From JAYEIA01 sp964472505 (GTDB lineage Bacteria; Bacteroidota; Bacteroidia; Bacteroidales; JAADGE01), in NCBI GenBank assembly GCA_964472505.1, contig CAYYQW010000002.1:109166-173165 (forward strand): a stretch of 64,000 nt of DNA, read 5' to 3'. This document shows, piece after piece, positions 27,628-37,260 of this stretch (its first letter is position 1; every line of letters starts with the position of its first letter). Both the position numbers and the translations under genes were made by a program. A model generated the notes under the pieces. It did not search any database. It was not told where the DNA came from and worked only from the letters and a program-made list of their open reading frames with translations.

Positions 27628-29292
27628 ATGACAGATAAAAATTTTGTGAGGGACTTTATAGAACAACCAATTAAAGACCATTGGAACATTACTTCAATGA
27701 GCGATTACAAATCGGAATCATTTACTTATGCCGAGGTGGCTAAAAAAATAGCCCGTTTGCATATCATGTTCGAAGCATGCGATGTGAAAAAAGGCGATAA
27801 AATTGCTTTAATCGGAAAAAATTCAAGCCGTTGGGCAATGGTATATCTGGCAAGCGTTACTTACGGAGCCGTGATCGTGCCCATATTGTCCGATTTTCAT
27901 GCCAACGACATTCACCATATAATAAATCATTCGGATTCGGTGGCTTTGTTTCTCAGTGAAGAAATTTGGAACAATGTGGACGAAAATAAAATATCCAATG
28001 TAAGAGCCATCATAAATTTAAAAGATTTTTCGGTACTGACCCAAAAACGCAAAGAAAAGGTACAGGAAGTATATGATACATTGGATGATCTTTTCCAAAA
28101 AAAATACGGGGATTCTTTCGGACCCGAAAGCGTTAACTATGGCGATATTCCCAACAGTGAATTGGGCGTAATCAGCTATACATCAGGAACAACCGGTTTT
28201 TCAAAAGGTGTAATGCTTCCTTTAAACAGTTTAGCCGCCAACCTTAAATTTGCATGGAATAATTTAGATTTATTTGCCGAAGAACGTATTGTATCCTTCT
28301 TGCCGCTGGCGCATTCTTTCGGCTGTGCGTTTGATTTCTTGTGGCCTTTTTCGCGGGGAGCGCATATTCATTTCTTAAGCCGTATTCCCACACCGCAAAT
28401 TATTTTAAGTGCATTTGGCGATGTAAAACCACATGTAATTTTCTCCGTTCCGCTGATTATGGAGAAAATATACAAGAAGCAAATATTACCCATGTTGGAT
28501 AAAACCCCGGTGAAATTAATGACCAAAGTACCGGGTATCAATAATATGATTTACAAAAAAATAAAAGACAAACTTTCCAATGCTTTCGGCGGTAATTTCA
28601 AAGAAATAATTTTGGGCGGAGCACCCATGAGCAAGGAAGTCGGACAATTTTTTGACAAAATTAAGTTCAAATATACCGTGGGTTACGGAATGACTGAATG
28701 CGGCCCTTTAATAGCATACGAATCGTGGGACAAAACAAAACCGGGCTCAGCCGGAAGAATCATTGACCCGCTTACTGCCCGAATCGACTCGGACGATCCG
28801 GAGAAAAAAGTGGGAGAAATCATGGTAAAAGGTGAGAATGTAATGCGCGGTTATTACAAAAATCCCGAAGCCACCGAAAAAGTATTGGATGCCGACGGCT
28901 GGTTACATACCGGTGATTTGGGCATCATTGATAAAGACGGTTTTGTATTCATACGCGGACGGAACAAAAGTATGATTCTCGGCCCGTCGGGAGAAAATAT
29001 TTATCCGGAAGAAATTGAAGCTCAGATAAATAACATGCCTTATGTGCAAGAGTCGGTAGTGATAAGCGACGAAAAAAACCGGCTGAAAGCCTTAGTATAT
29101 CCCGACTATGAAGAAGCCGATGCCAAAAACTTAAGCGATGACGATTTGCAAAAAATTATTCAAGATTTACGAATTGAAGTCAATAAAAAACTTCCGAAAT
29201 TCAAACAAATTTCACGCATAAAGCTGTTCCCCAACGAATTTGAAAAAACACCCAAGAAAAGCATTAAGCGATTTATGTATGAAGTAGAATAA
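27628..29292 (+). CDS. long-chain fatty-acid-CoA ligase-like AMP-binding enzyme
   Basis: 554 residues. Adenylating enzyme that would activate a fatty acid with ATP to the acyl-AMP and transfer it to CoA. Seen: P-loop SYTSGTTGFSKG, the VGYGMTECGPLIAY motif, hinge GWLHTGDLGIIDKDG, RGRNKSMI and GENIYPEEIE, and a C-terminal catalytic Lys in KTPKKSIKR. Closest in style to the FadD15 group. No beta-oxidation neighbours here, so exact acid is open. A terminator follows at 29343. Confidence 0.88.
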   Translation: MTDKNFVRDFIEQPIKDHWNITSMSDYKSESFTYAEVAKKIARLHIMFEACDVKKGDKIALIGKNSSRWAMVYLASVTYGAVIVPILSDFHANDIHHIINHSDSVALFLSEEIWNNVDENKISNVRAIINLKDFSVLTQKRKEKVQEVYDTLDDLFQKKYGDSFGPESVNYGDIPNSELGVISYTSGTTGFSKGVMLPLNSLAANLKFAWNNLDLFAEERIVSFLPLAHSFGCAFDFLWPFSRGAHIHFLSRIPTPQIILSAFGDVKPHVIFSVPLIMEKIYKKQILPMLDKTPVKLMTKVPGINNMIYKKIKDKLSNAFGGNFKEIILGGAPMSKEVGQFFDKIKFKYTVGYGMTECGPLIAYESWDKTKPGSAGRIIDPLTARIDSDDPEKKVGEIMVKGENVMRGYYKNPEATEKVLDADGWLHTGDLGIIDKDGFVFIRGRNKSMILGPSGENIYPEEIEAQINNMPYVQESVVISDEKNRLKALVYPDYEEADAKNLSDDDLQKIIQDLRIEVNKKLPKFKQISRIKLFPNEFEKTPKKSIKRFMYEVE

Positions 29293-29342
29293 TCGGATTT
29301 AACAGATTTTGTTCAATTTTTGTCTCTTGGCTTACTGTATTT

Positions 29343-29382
29343 ACACTCGGTGCGTCTTCAAGATGCGCTGAGTGTTTTATTT
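29343..29382 (+). terminator. Rho-independent terminator of the acyl-CoA ligase gene
   Basis: 16-bp imperfect stem with G-U pairs (ACACTCGGTGCGTCTT with AAGATGCGCTGAGTGT) followed by TTTTATTT. The remaining part of the 295-bp gap up to 29587 holds no gene that I can support. Confidence 0.75.
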
Positions 29383-29500
29383 ATGCATCTTTGAAGTTCG
29401 TTTTTGAAACCCGCGCTACCGCTTTGAAAGGTGGCACGGATGAGAGAACTTTCAATCCTTTTTGAGTCTCACCGAGATTAACAAATATTATTATTTTTAT

Positions 29501-29508
29501 TACCTTTG
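29501..29508 (+). promoter_or_regulatory. -7 box upstream of the 29587 gene
   Basis: TACCTTTG, exact TAnnTTTG match, about 80 nt before the ATG. Confidence 0.45.
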
Positions 29509-29586
29509 GAAATATATTTAGCAATCACCCAAAATTGTCAAATAAAGTCGGGTTTTTAAAATTTCACCCATTCAAATATAGAAAAT

Positions 29587-30609
29587 ATGAAGAATCTCTT
29601 AATTTCAGTTTTGGCAATTCTCATCTTCGGAAACTTAAACGGACAGTCGTCCGATGCTTTTCTTACCGATGTGAATATCGTGATATACAGTCCGAATTTT
29701 GCAAAATCAAAAGCAATTGCTGAAGCCTTTATTCAAGAAGACGCCAAACAGATAAATAATCTGACCCAACGTGAAGATCGGCTGACTGCGGTTTTTTATG
29801 TTGACATAGTCAATTACCGGAAATTAGAAGAATTACTTCCGAAACTTGGCTACCTGCAAGAAAAAATAATTAAAACCAATAATTTTGAAAATAAAATATC
29901 GGAATTGGAAAGTGAAATAAAGTACCTTCAAGAACAAAAAACGGCTTATGAAAATGAAGTAAAAACCATGCAGGAAAAAGATAACAGATACTATGACTAT
30001 TGGAATGAAATCCGTAATTTTGAGAAACGCATCTTCCGGTTGGAAAAAGATTTGAACGGCTACCGGCAAGATCAACTTTACCGAATAGATTTGAACGTAT
30101 ATGACGATCAAGTCGATTTAACCGACCGAAACGTGAATTGGGTGAATATGCCCGGAGCTTCATTCGATATGCTCTTTATTGAAACCCCGGCGCCCGGCAT
30201 CACCACCGACCAATACATGGGCTACTCGCTCAAATACATGATTACACGCGGCAAAACACATTTCACACTTGGCACATTAAAAGATTATTCCGGCAAAAAC
30301 AAAACAGACTCAACGCTTTTCAAAGAATTTTTCCATTTCGGATTCGGACAAGATTTTTATACCAAACATTTCGGACGCGGCAAGCGCACATGGTTTAATT
30401 TGTACACCGGATACAATGCCGGCGGACTTTTTGCTACTGCCGATAACCGAAAAACCACGCTGCCATATATAAAAGCCTTTTTTGGATTGGAATTATTCAA
30501 AAATCGCTATTTCCTAATCGACAATAAAATAGGCTATTACGTGCCTTTTAAATACAATCGAAATATGCGCGGCTTGGAATACAGTTTCTCATTTAATTTT
30601 GTATTTTAA
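29587..30609 (+). CDS. coiled-coil envelope protein, unknown function
   Basis: 340 residues. Signal peptide ending NLNGQ, an N-terminal alpha/beta segment resembling DUF4349-type proteins (VNIVIYSPNFAKSKAIAEAF), a coiled coil (about 95-165), then a beta-rich C-terminal half ending YSFSFNFVF, the alternating aromatic ending typical of outer-membrane barrels. No firm family assignment. A 22-bp gap to the following SGNH-like gene suggests a two-gene unit. Confidence 0.6.
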   Translation: MKNLLISVLAILIFGNLNGQSSDAFLTDVNIVIYSPNFAKSKAIAEAFIQEDAKQINNLTQREDRLTAVFYVDIVNYRKLEELLPKLGYLQEKIIKTNNFENKISELESEIKYLQEQKTAYENEVKTMQEKDNRYYDYWNEIRNFEKRIFRLEKDLNGYRQDQLYRIDLNVYDDQVDLTDRNVNWVNMPGASFDMLFIETPAPGITTDQYMGYSLKYMITRGKTHFTLGTLKDYSGKNKTDSTLFKEFFHFGFGQDFYTKHFGRGKRTWFNLYTGYNAGGLFATADNRKTTLPYIKAFFGLELFKNRYFLIDNKIGYYVPFKYNRNMRGLEYSFSFNFVF

Positions 30610-30631
30610 ACCAATAAAACCGGACTGAGAA

Positions 30632-31339
30632 ATGAGAGAATTTCTTATCTTTTTCCTGCTTTTTATCATCTTACTCATGTTGCCTTTGCCTGATCTGACA
30701 ACAGACAGGGATACATCGGGCTTATATTTCAACAGTAAGTTTTACGATCCGGATGCGGGCCCGAAAAAAGATAACTCCCCGCAAAGAATTTTGCTGATAG
30801 GCGATTCCATGGCTTATTTCTTAATGCGCCGTCTGGCCGAATATGCTCAGTACAACAAGCATGAATTTAAAACCGTGGCTTGGGTGTCGGCATCCGTTAA
30901 ATGGTTTGCGCAAACCGATACGTTGGACTATTTTATAAAGCAATACCAACCTACTTTCATACTTTTTGCAATTGGCGCTAATGAGCTGTACATATCAGAT
31001 TACGAAGCAAAGCACGGAACCTATATACAAAGCATAAAAGCAAAGCTTAAAGATTACAAATGCCTGTGGATAGGCCCGCCCAATTGGAAGCCGGACAAAG
31101 GTATCAACGATTATCTTTTGTCTGACTTAGGTGATGAGCAATATTTTCTTTCAAAAAAACTGCCTTTCAAGCGAAAAGTCGGTGATGTGGCTCATCCTAC
31201 ACGCGCTTCGGCTGCACAGTGGGTTGATTCGCTTGTTTATTGGATTGAAAACCGAAGTGCTTTTCCCGTAAAATTGGACAAGCCGCTTGAAAAAACAGAA
31301 ACCCATATTGACTATCATAAAATTATGCCCATGTATTAA
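30632..31339 (+). CDS. SGNH/GDSL-type hydrolase-like protein (DUF459-like)
   Basis: 235 residues with an N-terminal membrane anchor or signal (FLIFFLLFIILLMLPL). SGNH blocks are visible: GDSM (nucleophile Ser), GANE as block III with Glu in place of the usual GxND Asp, and a C-terminal DVAHPT with catalytic His. The fold acts on acyl or acetyl esters, commonly in envelope polysaccharide O-acetylation or deacetylation. Substrate not known. Confidence 0.7.
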   Translation: MREFLIFFLLFIILLMLPLPDLTTDRDTSGLYFNSKFYDPDAGPKKDNSPQRILLIGDSMAYFLMRRLAEYAQYNKHEFKTVAWVSASVKWFAQTDTLDYFIKQYQPTFILFAIGANELYISDYEAKHGTYIQSIKAKLKDYKCLWIGPPNWKPDKGINDYLLSDLGDEQYFLSKKLPFKRKVGDVAHPTRASAAQWVDSLVYWIENRSAFPVKLDKPLEKTETHIDYHKIMPMY

Positions 31340-31404
31340 CCGGCGGATTCTGATAAAAATTCAAAAAAATATCCGAACGGGTATTAATATCAAAAAACAA
31401 TCGT

Positions 31405-32514
31405 ATGAAAAATCCTTTATCAACAGAGCAATACATCCGGCGCACTCGCCCTAAAGACCCGAAAATACGCGGCGATTGGTTTCGCGACCAAACGGCCATT
31501 ATTCATTCGCAACCGTTTATGCGGCTCAAACACAAAACGCAAGTGTTTTTTGCACCCGACAATGACCATATCTGCACCCGAATAGAACACATACTGCATG
31601 TGGCTACCATTGCCAAATCAATCTGTCTCGGGCTGAATGAAGCCGGCCACAGCACCAATGCCGATGCGGCTTTTGCGATAGGGCTCGGACACGACTTGGG
31701 CCACGCACCCTTTGGCCACGAAGGTGAGTTTATTTTGGATGAAATCATGCGTAAACATTCCGATAAACGTTTCTTTCACGAAGTAAACAGCTACCGCGTA
31801 GCCGAACATATTGCCGAAAACGGCTTGGGCTTAAACCTGACTTATCTGGTAAAAGACGGAATTATTACTCACAACGGCGAGCAATTTGAACAATATCTGA
31901 TACCCGACGAAAAACTTAAAAACTTAGATAAAATAACAGACCGTAAAGTGCGCCCCGGTTCTTTGGAAGGATGTATCGTAAGGTTTTCGGATAAGTTTGC
32001 CTACCTCGGACGCGATATTGAAGATGCGCTTACGGCCGGTATCATCAGGCATTCCGAGCTGCCGGAAGAAATACGCCGATTTGGAGATAATATCAACGGC
32101 TCGGTTATAAATTTACTGGTAAACGACCTGATAACAAACAGTATAAAAGAAAATAAAATCGGCTTATCGGATTCGGCTTTCGCATTCCTATTGCTCCTGC
32201 GAAAACATAACTACCAAAACATTTATACCAATTCAGATTTAAAATCATACCGCAAACAGGCAAGCATTATTTTAAATACCATTTTTGAATATTTTGGGCA
32301 ATTATACGGCAATTTTCATAAAGAATACGAACGCTATGCTGAATCAAAATTGCAAATCGACCGGAAATTCGGAAAGTACCTGCGCGACATGCATGTCTTC
32401 TATGCCAACGAGAACGACCCGGCCGTTATACTCTGCGACTATATTTCGGGAATGACCGATAAATACGTATTGGATGTGATAAAACAACTTACCGTGCCGC
32501 GCTCGGTGATTTGA
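31405..32514 (+). CDS. dgt: deoxyguanosinetriphosphate triphosphohydrolase-like protein
   Basis: 369 residues. HD-domain dNTP triphosphohydrolase that cleaves dGTP (or other dNTPs) to nucleoside and tripolyphosphate. The metal site shows RIEHILHV and GLGHDLGHAPFGHEGE, and SLEGCIVRFSDKFAYLGRD supplies the distal Asp. Length fits the short dGTPase subgroup rather than E. coli Dgt (about 500). Monocistronic; next gene starts 57 bp later under a separate promoter-like box. Confidence 0.88.
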   Translation: MKNPLSTEQYIRRTRPKDPKIRGDWFRDQTAIIHSQPFMRLKHKTQVFFAPDNDHICTRIEHILHVATIAKSICLGLNEAGHSTNADAAFAIGLGHDLGHAPFGHEGEFILDEIMRKHSDKRFFHEVNSYRVAEHIAENGLGLNLTYLVKDGIITHNGEQFEQYLIPDEKLKNLDKITDRKVRPGSLEGCIVRFSDKFAYLGRDIEDALTAGIIRHSELPEEIRRFGDNINGSVINLLVNDLITNSIKENKIGLSDSAFAFLLLLRKHNYQNIYTNSDLKSYRKQASIILNTIFEYFGQLYGNFHKEYERYAESKLQIDRKFGKYLRDMHVFYANENDPAVILCDYISGMTDKYVLDVIKQLTVPRSVI

Positions 32515-32552
32515 TTATATAAATCTTATTCCCCGTAAATCTAAAGATTTTT

Positions 32553-32560
32553 TAGCTTTG
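32553..32560 (+). promoter_or_regulatory. -7 box upstream of the polysaccharide deacetylase gene
   Basis: TAGCTTTG, exact TAnnTTTG match, only 11 nt before the GTG at 32572, implying a very short leader if that GTG is used. Confidence 0.5.
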
Positions 32561-32571
32561 CAGAAAAAAGG

Positions 32572-33558
32572 GTGAACAAAACCGCACAGAAATTTATAAA
32601 TATTTCGGCATCGGCCATACCCGTCAGGTTTTTAATAAAACTGACCGGCAAAAGGCGCATATTCCCATTTTACCACACAGTGGCCGATGAAACTCCCCTG
32701 CACATAAAACATTTGTATTCCGTAAAAACGGTTCGGCAATTTGAAACCGATTTGGATTTCCTTTTAAAGCATTTCAAAGCGGCTGATTTTCCGGATATTC
32801 TACGCGAAGAAAAGCCTGCATTTCACCTTAGTTTTGACGACGGCTTGAGTGAATGTGCCGAAATCGTAGCCCCCATTTTACTCAAAAAAGGCGTACCGGC
32901 CACTTTCTTTCTGAATACCGATTTTATTGATAATAAGGGGCTTTTTTACAAGTACAAAATCAGCCTTTTGATTGACAAAATACAGAACGAAGCATCGCCT
33001 ACACAAATAGAATCCGTGAAAGAATTGTTAAGCACTCGAAATCCGGTTAAAAGGCTGTTGCGATTAAGCCACAAGGATAACAAACTTATCGAAAAAACAG
33101 CGGAAATCACTCATACCGATTTTTCCGATTATTTGAAAATGAACAAACCCTACATGGATTCCGAACAGGTCAAAACCCTTATTCGGCAGGGTTTTAGAAT
33201 AGGGTCGCACGGCCAATCGCATCCCTTATTCAGCCACATTAGTTTGGACGAGCAAAAACGGCAGATAGTTGAGAGCATGAATTTTATAAAAGCTCATTTT
33301 AGCATTTCCGACAAATTATTTGCTTTTCCGTTTACTGATTCCGGTGTATCGCAAGTTTTGTTTGATTTTCTCAACGAACATCAAATAACGGATTTCAGTT
33401 TCGGAACAGCCGGCATGAAAAACGATGCTGAAAATACTCATATTCAACGAATTGCCGTAGAGCGAACAAATAGAGCCGCCACTTATCTGAAAGCAGAATA
33501 TTTAAGCTATTTTATGAAAAAAATACTAAAAAAAAATACCGTGCGCCATGAAAACTAA
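32572..33558 (+). CDS. polysaccharide deacetylase family protein
   Basis: 328 residues from a GTG start; no ATG is available before the conserved FYHTVADE. NodB-type fold: FHLSFDDGLSE (metal and catalytic Asp pair), PATFFLNTDFID, and GSHGQSHPLFSH (His-x3-His). The enzyme would remove N- or O-acetyl groups from a surface polysaccharide or its precursor. First gene of a three-gene unit; overlaps the next sulfotransferase by 11 bp. Confidence 0.85.
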   Translation: MNKTAQKFINISASAIPVRFLIKLTGKRRIFPFYHTVADETPLHIKHLYSVKTVRQFETDLDFLLKHFKAADFPDILREEKPAFHLSFDDGLSECAEIVAPILLKKGVPATFFLNTDFIDNKGLFYKYKISLLIDKIQNEASPTQIESVKELLSTRNPVKRLLRLSHKDNKLIEKTAEITHTDFSDYLKMNKPYMDSEQVKTLIRQGFRIGSHGQSHPLFSHISLDEQKRQIVESMNFIKAHFSISDKLFAFPFTDSGVSQVLFDFLNEHQITDFSFGTAGMKNDAENTHIQRIAVERTNRAATYLKAEYLSYFMKKILKKNTVRHEN

Positions 33559-34447
33559 GATTGATGCCATAATTATAGGTGCTGCAAGAGCCGGCACCAC
33601 AACGCTTTCGGCCTATTTGAAAGAACAGCCGGAAATAGATTTTTCCTTACACAAGGAAGTGCATTATTTTGCTTTCGACGATTTATACAAAAAAGGAGAC
33701 AATTATTTACGTCCTTTTTTTCAGGACAACGGTAAAATAAAGATCACGGCCGACACTTACCTGATGATTGACAAAAAAGCTACCGATAGGATAAAAAAAT
33801 ATAATCCGGACATGAAATTTATTCTCATTCTAAGGGAACCGGTATCAAGAGCTTTTTCAGGCTATAACTATTCTGTTAGAAACGGATATTTGCCCGAAAA
33901 TATGAGTTTTAAAGAAGCCGTTAATTTTGAACAAAAGTATCAAAAATCAGATGACATTGTGCAGATGAATAATCAATGTAATTTGCTCCGTAGTAAGTAT
34001 TATTACTTTATAAGTTATTGGCAAAGGTATTTTCCAAAAGATAATTTTTTGCTTTTGAAAACGGCCAATTTAAAAGAAAATCCAAAGAAAGTCATAAAAG
34101 AAGTCTGCCGGTTTTTGGATATTCCTTCCTACGAACTAAAGCAAGACATTGGTGCTCAAAACCAAGCATTTTCGGTAAAATCAAAGAGCTTACAACAATT
34201 TATGGTAAATCGAAACAACAAATACAGGCGGTTTTTAAAGCGCATTATACCTCGACAAATCAAAGAAGCTGTGATTAAGTCTTCGCTGGTAACCAAAATA
34301 GCCGAAATGAACAGACGACCTGAAAAATATCCGCCAATCAGCCCGGAAGAGTACAATTATGCGTACCAATATTTGGCCAAGGACATTGAAAAGTTGAAGT
34401 CTGAATTTGGTATAGATTTCTCAAATCAAAAGCATTTATCACAATGA
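33548..34447 (+). CDS. sulfotransferase (PAPS-dependent)
   Basis: 299 residues. PAPS 5'-phosphosulfate loop IIIGAARAGTTTLSAYL near the N-terminus and 3'-phosphate motif LILREPVSRAFSGYNYSVRNG around residue 95. Would transfer sulfate from PAPS to a carbohydrate or lipid hydroxyl. Overlaps both neighbours (11 bp upstream, 4 bp downstream), so it is translationally coupled with the deacetylase and the FemAB-like gene. Suggests a sulfated surface polymer. Confidence 0.85.
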   Translation: MKTKIDAIIIGAARAGTTTLSAYLKEQPEIDFSLHKEVHYFAFDDLYKKGDNYLRPFFQDNGKIKITADTYLMIDKKATDRIKKYNPDMKFILILREPVSRAFSGYNYSVRNGYLPENMSFKEAVNFEQKYQKSDDIVQMNNQCNLLRSKYYYFISYWQRYFPKDNFLLLKTANLKENPKKVIKEVCRFLDIPSYELKQDIGAQNQAFSVKSKSLQQFMVNRNNKYRRFLKRIIPRQIKEAVIKSSLVTKIAEMNRRPEKYPPISPEEYNYAYQYLAKDIEKLKSEFGIDFSNQKHLSQ

Positions 34448-35382
34448 AAATTCGCTACCGGAAACATTCCGAAATAGATAAAGCGCGTTGGGATCACAGC
34501 CTTCGCAATTCAATAAATTCACGCATATACGGTTTTTCGGCTTATTTAGATATTGCCGCCGGCACTTGGGATGCACTTGTTTATGATGATTATTCGGCGA
34601 TTATGCCGCTTTGTAAAAACACGAAATACGGCATATCGTATATTTATCAACCGCTTTTTACGCAACAAACCGGTATTTTCTCCCTGCGGAAACTATCGCA
34701 AAGCCAAATTACGGATTTTCTGAATGCCGTTCCCCGAAAATTCAAACTCACGGAAATAAATCTGAATGCCGACAATCAACTGCCGGAATCGTCGCATATA
34801 AAAGCAAGAACAAATCTGATATTAAAATTATCCGATGATTACGAAACGATTAGGCAAAATTTCAGTTCCAACACAAAACGAAATATAAATAAAGCTCGCA
34901 AGAAAATACCGACTCTCACAAATAATTTGTCCATAGCTGATGCGCTGGATATGAAACGAAATAATCTTACTTCTGACATAAAGGACAGCGACCTGAGGCG
35001 ACTGGAAAAATTATTGCAGTTTGCAAAACAACACAAAGATGTAAAAATCTATGGTGCGCTTAATGCTCACAAAGAGATTATATCCGCCGTTGCCTTTACT
35101 TTTTCAGGTGAGAGGGCTTATTATCCGCTTGCTGCATCAAGCGAAGATGGGTTTAAGAACAGGGCGGCATTTGCCCTTGTGGATGCTTTTATACGCGACC
35201 ACGCCGGCACGGATTTAATTTTAGATTTTGAAGGCTCGGAAATACCGGGTGTAGCACGATTTTTTAGGGGTTTTGGTACCGTAAATGAGCCATATTTCAG
35301 ATACACCCACAGTTGGCTGCCCAAATGGATGCTGCGTTTTAGAAAATTTCGCTTATCGTTCGCAGGAAATAGTTTGATTTGA
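34444..35382 (+). CDS. FemAB/GNAT-like acyltransferase
   Basis: 312 residues with the two-lobe GNAT arrangement: N-terminal lobe, the RQNFSSNTKRNINKARKK motif common to FemAB-like and BioF2-like proteins (about 140-157), and a C-terminal lobe with FALVDAFI and DFEGSEIPGVARFFRGFG. Such proteins add an aminoacyl or acyl group to a cell-envelope glycan or its precursor. Coupled to the sulfotransferase by a 4-bp overlap. Donor and acceptor unknown. Confidence 0.75.
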   Translation: MKIRYRKHSEIDKARWDHSLRNSINSRIYGFSAYLDIAAGTWDALVYDDYSAIMPLCKNTKYGISYIYQPLFTQQTGIFSLRKLSQSQITDFLNAVPRKFKLTEINLNADNQLPESSHIKARTNLILKLSDDYETIRQNFSSNTKRNINKARKKIPTLTNNLSIADALDMKRNNLTSDIKDSDLRRLEKLLQFAKQHKDVKIYGALNAHKEIISAVAFTFSGERAYYPLAASSEDGFKNRAAFALVDAFIRDHAGTDLILDFEGSEIPGVARFFRGFGTVNEPYFRYTHSWLPKWMLRFRKFRLSFAGNSLI

Positions 35383-35384
35383 AT

Positions 35385-35624
35385 AAAATTCAGACCTCAA
35401 AATGCGCACAGAAAAAAAATGGACATTTTAGAATGCTACGCACGCTTAAAAGTCAGGCGTATGACCTTAAAACGCCCGCCAATACATTCAATCGTCAAAA
35501 AATAGCAAAAATAACCCTTTTTACAACATAGTAATGTCCAATTATTGAAAAACAAAGATTAATATGCTGATTATAAGCCATATAAATCTATGGTTTAGTG
35601 TTTAATTTTTGAGGTCTGAAAATT
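35385..35624. mobile_element. MITE-like non-autonomous element
   Basis: Terminal inverted repeats CAGACCTCAAAA (35391-35402) and TTTTGAGGTCTG (35607-35618) are flanked on both sides by AAAATT (35385-35390 and 35619-35624), consistent with a 6-bp target duplication. A second inverted pair, TGGACATT (35420-35427) and AATGTCCA (35533-35540), is nested inside. About 228 bp, AT-rich, no open reading frame of note. It begins 2 bp after the stop codon of the FemAB-like gene. No related transposase in the window. Confidence 0.6.
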
Positions 35625-35652
35625 GATGAATTATCCGAGAACAACAAACTGA

Positions 35653-37251
35653 TTACTCCGACTTATAATAATCCTTGATAAATGCAATATACCACTGCAC
35701 AATAATTGCGCTATATAATTTCACTTTTCGTTGATAGGGAATATTACGTTTTTTCATCCATATCTGCATTTCGTCTGTAATTTCTTTATAAAACTTCCAA
35801 TCATTTCGGTATAAAAATCGGTTCAAAATAAAATACGGAAAATACGGCTTAATTTTATTCTTAATTTTTTGTAATTTTATTGTAAACTTTCCGTGCTGTA
35901 ATTCTTGCTCAAAATTTAAACCCATATCGCCGAAAACTTTTTCTTTGAGCATATATTTATACAAATTCTTATTTTCTTTTAATTCATAAGATAATGATTT
36001 AGAGAAATCTATAATGTATTTATCCCAAAAAGGCAACCGAATTTCATAACCTAAATAATGGATTTGCTCGCATGAATTAAAAATGTACTTGGCGCGTCTT
36101 GCCGGAACGTCCCAATCTTCAAAACGACTGTATGACGAATAGTCTGAATCCTTCGCATGTAATGCTTGTAGTTGCTGTTTTATTTCGTTTCGAATATTTC
36201 TTTTTTTCTTTTTTGAGAGTGGTAATAAATTAAATTTTTCATATAAAATAACATCGGGCAAGTTTTCAGTTTTCAATTGCTTTGTAAATGCTTTTCCGTA
36301 TTGACTGCCGGCTAAAAAATCACCCGGGAAACCGGGCAAAAAAACGGCATCATCATCAATTATTTTTCTCTCACTTAAATATTGCAAAGCAAAATAATCT
36401 TGCAGATAAGGCATAGAAACTAATTTTCCCGCATATCGTACATAATCCTTAAAGGTATCGGATTGTATGTAATTTTTTATTCTTGCGTGAGTGTATTCAA
36501 CAAAAACCCAAGGAAAGCCTAATTTTTCTGCCGTTTTTCGAGAGTTTTCAAGTTCAAAATTTCCGGCACGGCCATAAGTGAAGCATAGTACATTTTTATA
36601 TCCGTACTGTTTTAAAAGTGCGGCAATCAGCCTGGAGTCGTAGCCGCCGCTAAGCGGAATTACGGCCATTCGGCCCTCCATGCTGTCAAAGGTTCTGAAA
36701 AAACTTTTCTTGTATGCTTTCAATGCGTTTTCCGCCAAAGTGTCTTTGTGTTTCGGGATGTATTCGTTAGGCTTTGCCGCATAAGAAAAGAAACGCCGCT
36801 TTTGTAACTTAGCTTTTTTAAATACCGCTAACTCTCCGGCTTGTATCTGATATATACCCGATATCAATGTTCTGCTTCCCAATGTGTATGCGGCAGATAA
36901 GAATTGTTGTACCGCATTTTTGTTTATTTCTTTTGCGGAGAATTTAAAATTTTCCGGATTGTCCGTAATATCAAAACCGTCATCTGTTTGTTTATAAAAC
37001 AAAGGAAACATCCCGCTTGAATCGCATGCGGCCAATACCTTCTCATCCGTAGCAATTACTACAGAAAACATTCCAAAGCCTTCTTGTAATTTCCTCTTAA
37101 ATTCAGACTCATTAGTTATTCCCGAAAAAAAATTCAGCAAGTCTTTTCCTTTTAAAAAATTATCATTTTTATCAAAAAAATAGCCCTTAACATGGACATT
37201 GTTTGATGAATACCAAGAATATGCCTTATGGTAGGATAGTGTTATTTTCAT
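35653..37251 (-). CDS. asparagine synthase-related protein without glutaminase Cys
   Basis: 532 residues. The C-terminal half is an ATP-pyrophosphatase (AsnB-type) domain with SGGYDSR (201-207) and a later helical region. The N-terminal half resembles a class II glutamine amidotransferase fold but the protein starts MKITLSYHKA with no N-terminal catalytic Cys, so it cannot hydrolyse glutamine by the usual mechanism; it may use ammonia or another amine to amidate a uronic acid in a surface glycan. Second gene after the flippase (9-bp gap). Such homologues are common in capsule and exopolysaccharide clusters. Confidence 0.8.
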   Translation of the reverse strand: MKITLSYHKAYSWYSSNNVHVKGYFFDKNDNFLKGKDLLNFFSGITNESEFKRKLQEGFGMFSVVIATDEKVLAACDSSGMFPLFYKQTDDGFDITDNPENFKFSAKEINKNAVQQFLSAAYTLGSRTLISGIYQIQAGELAVFKKAKLQKRRFFSYAAKPNEYIPKHKDTLAENALKAYKKSFFRTFDSMEGRMAVIPLSGGYDSRLIAALLKQYGYKNVLCFTYGRAGNFELENSRKTAEKLGFPWVFVEYTHARIKNYIQSDTFKDYVRYAGKLVSMPYLQDYFALQYLSERKIIDDDAVFLPGFPGDFLAGSQYGKAFTKQLKTENLPDVILYEKFNLLPLSKKKKRNIRNEIKQQLQALHAKDSDYSSYSRFEDWDVPARRAKYIFNSCEQIHYLGYEIRLPFWDKYIIDFSKSLSYELKENKNLYKYMLKEKVFGDMGLNFEQELQHGKFTIKLQKIKNKIKPYFPYFILNRFLYRNDWKFYKEITDEMQIWMKKRNIPYQRKVKLYSAIIVQWYIAFIKDYYKSE

Positions 37252-37260
37252 AAATTCAGA

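Noticed and set aside
29383..29500. Possible small RNA in the gap after the acyl-CoA ligase
   Set aside because: Some GC-richer bases but no promoter plus terminator pair of its own and no recognised fold.
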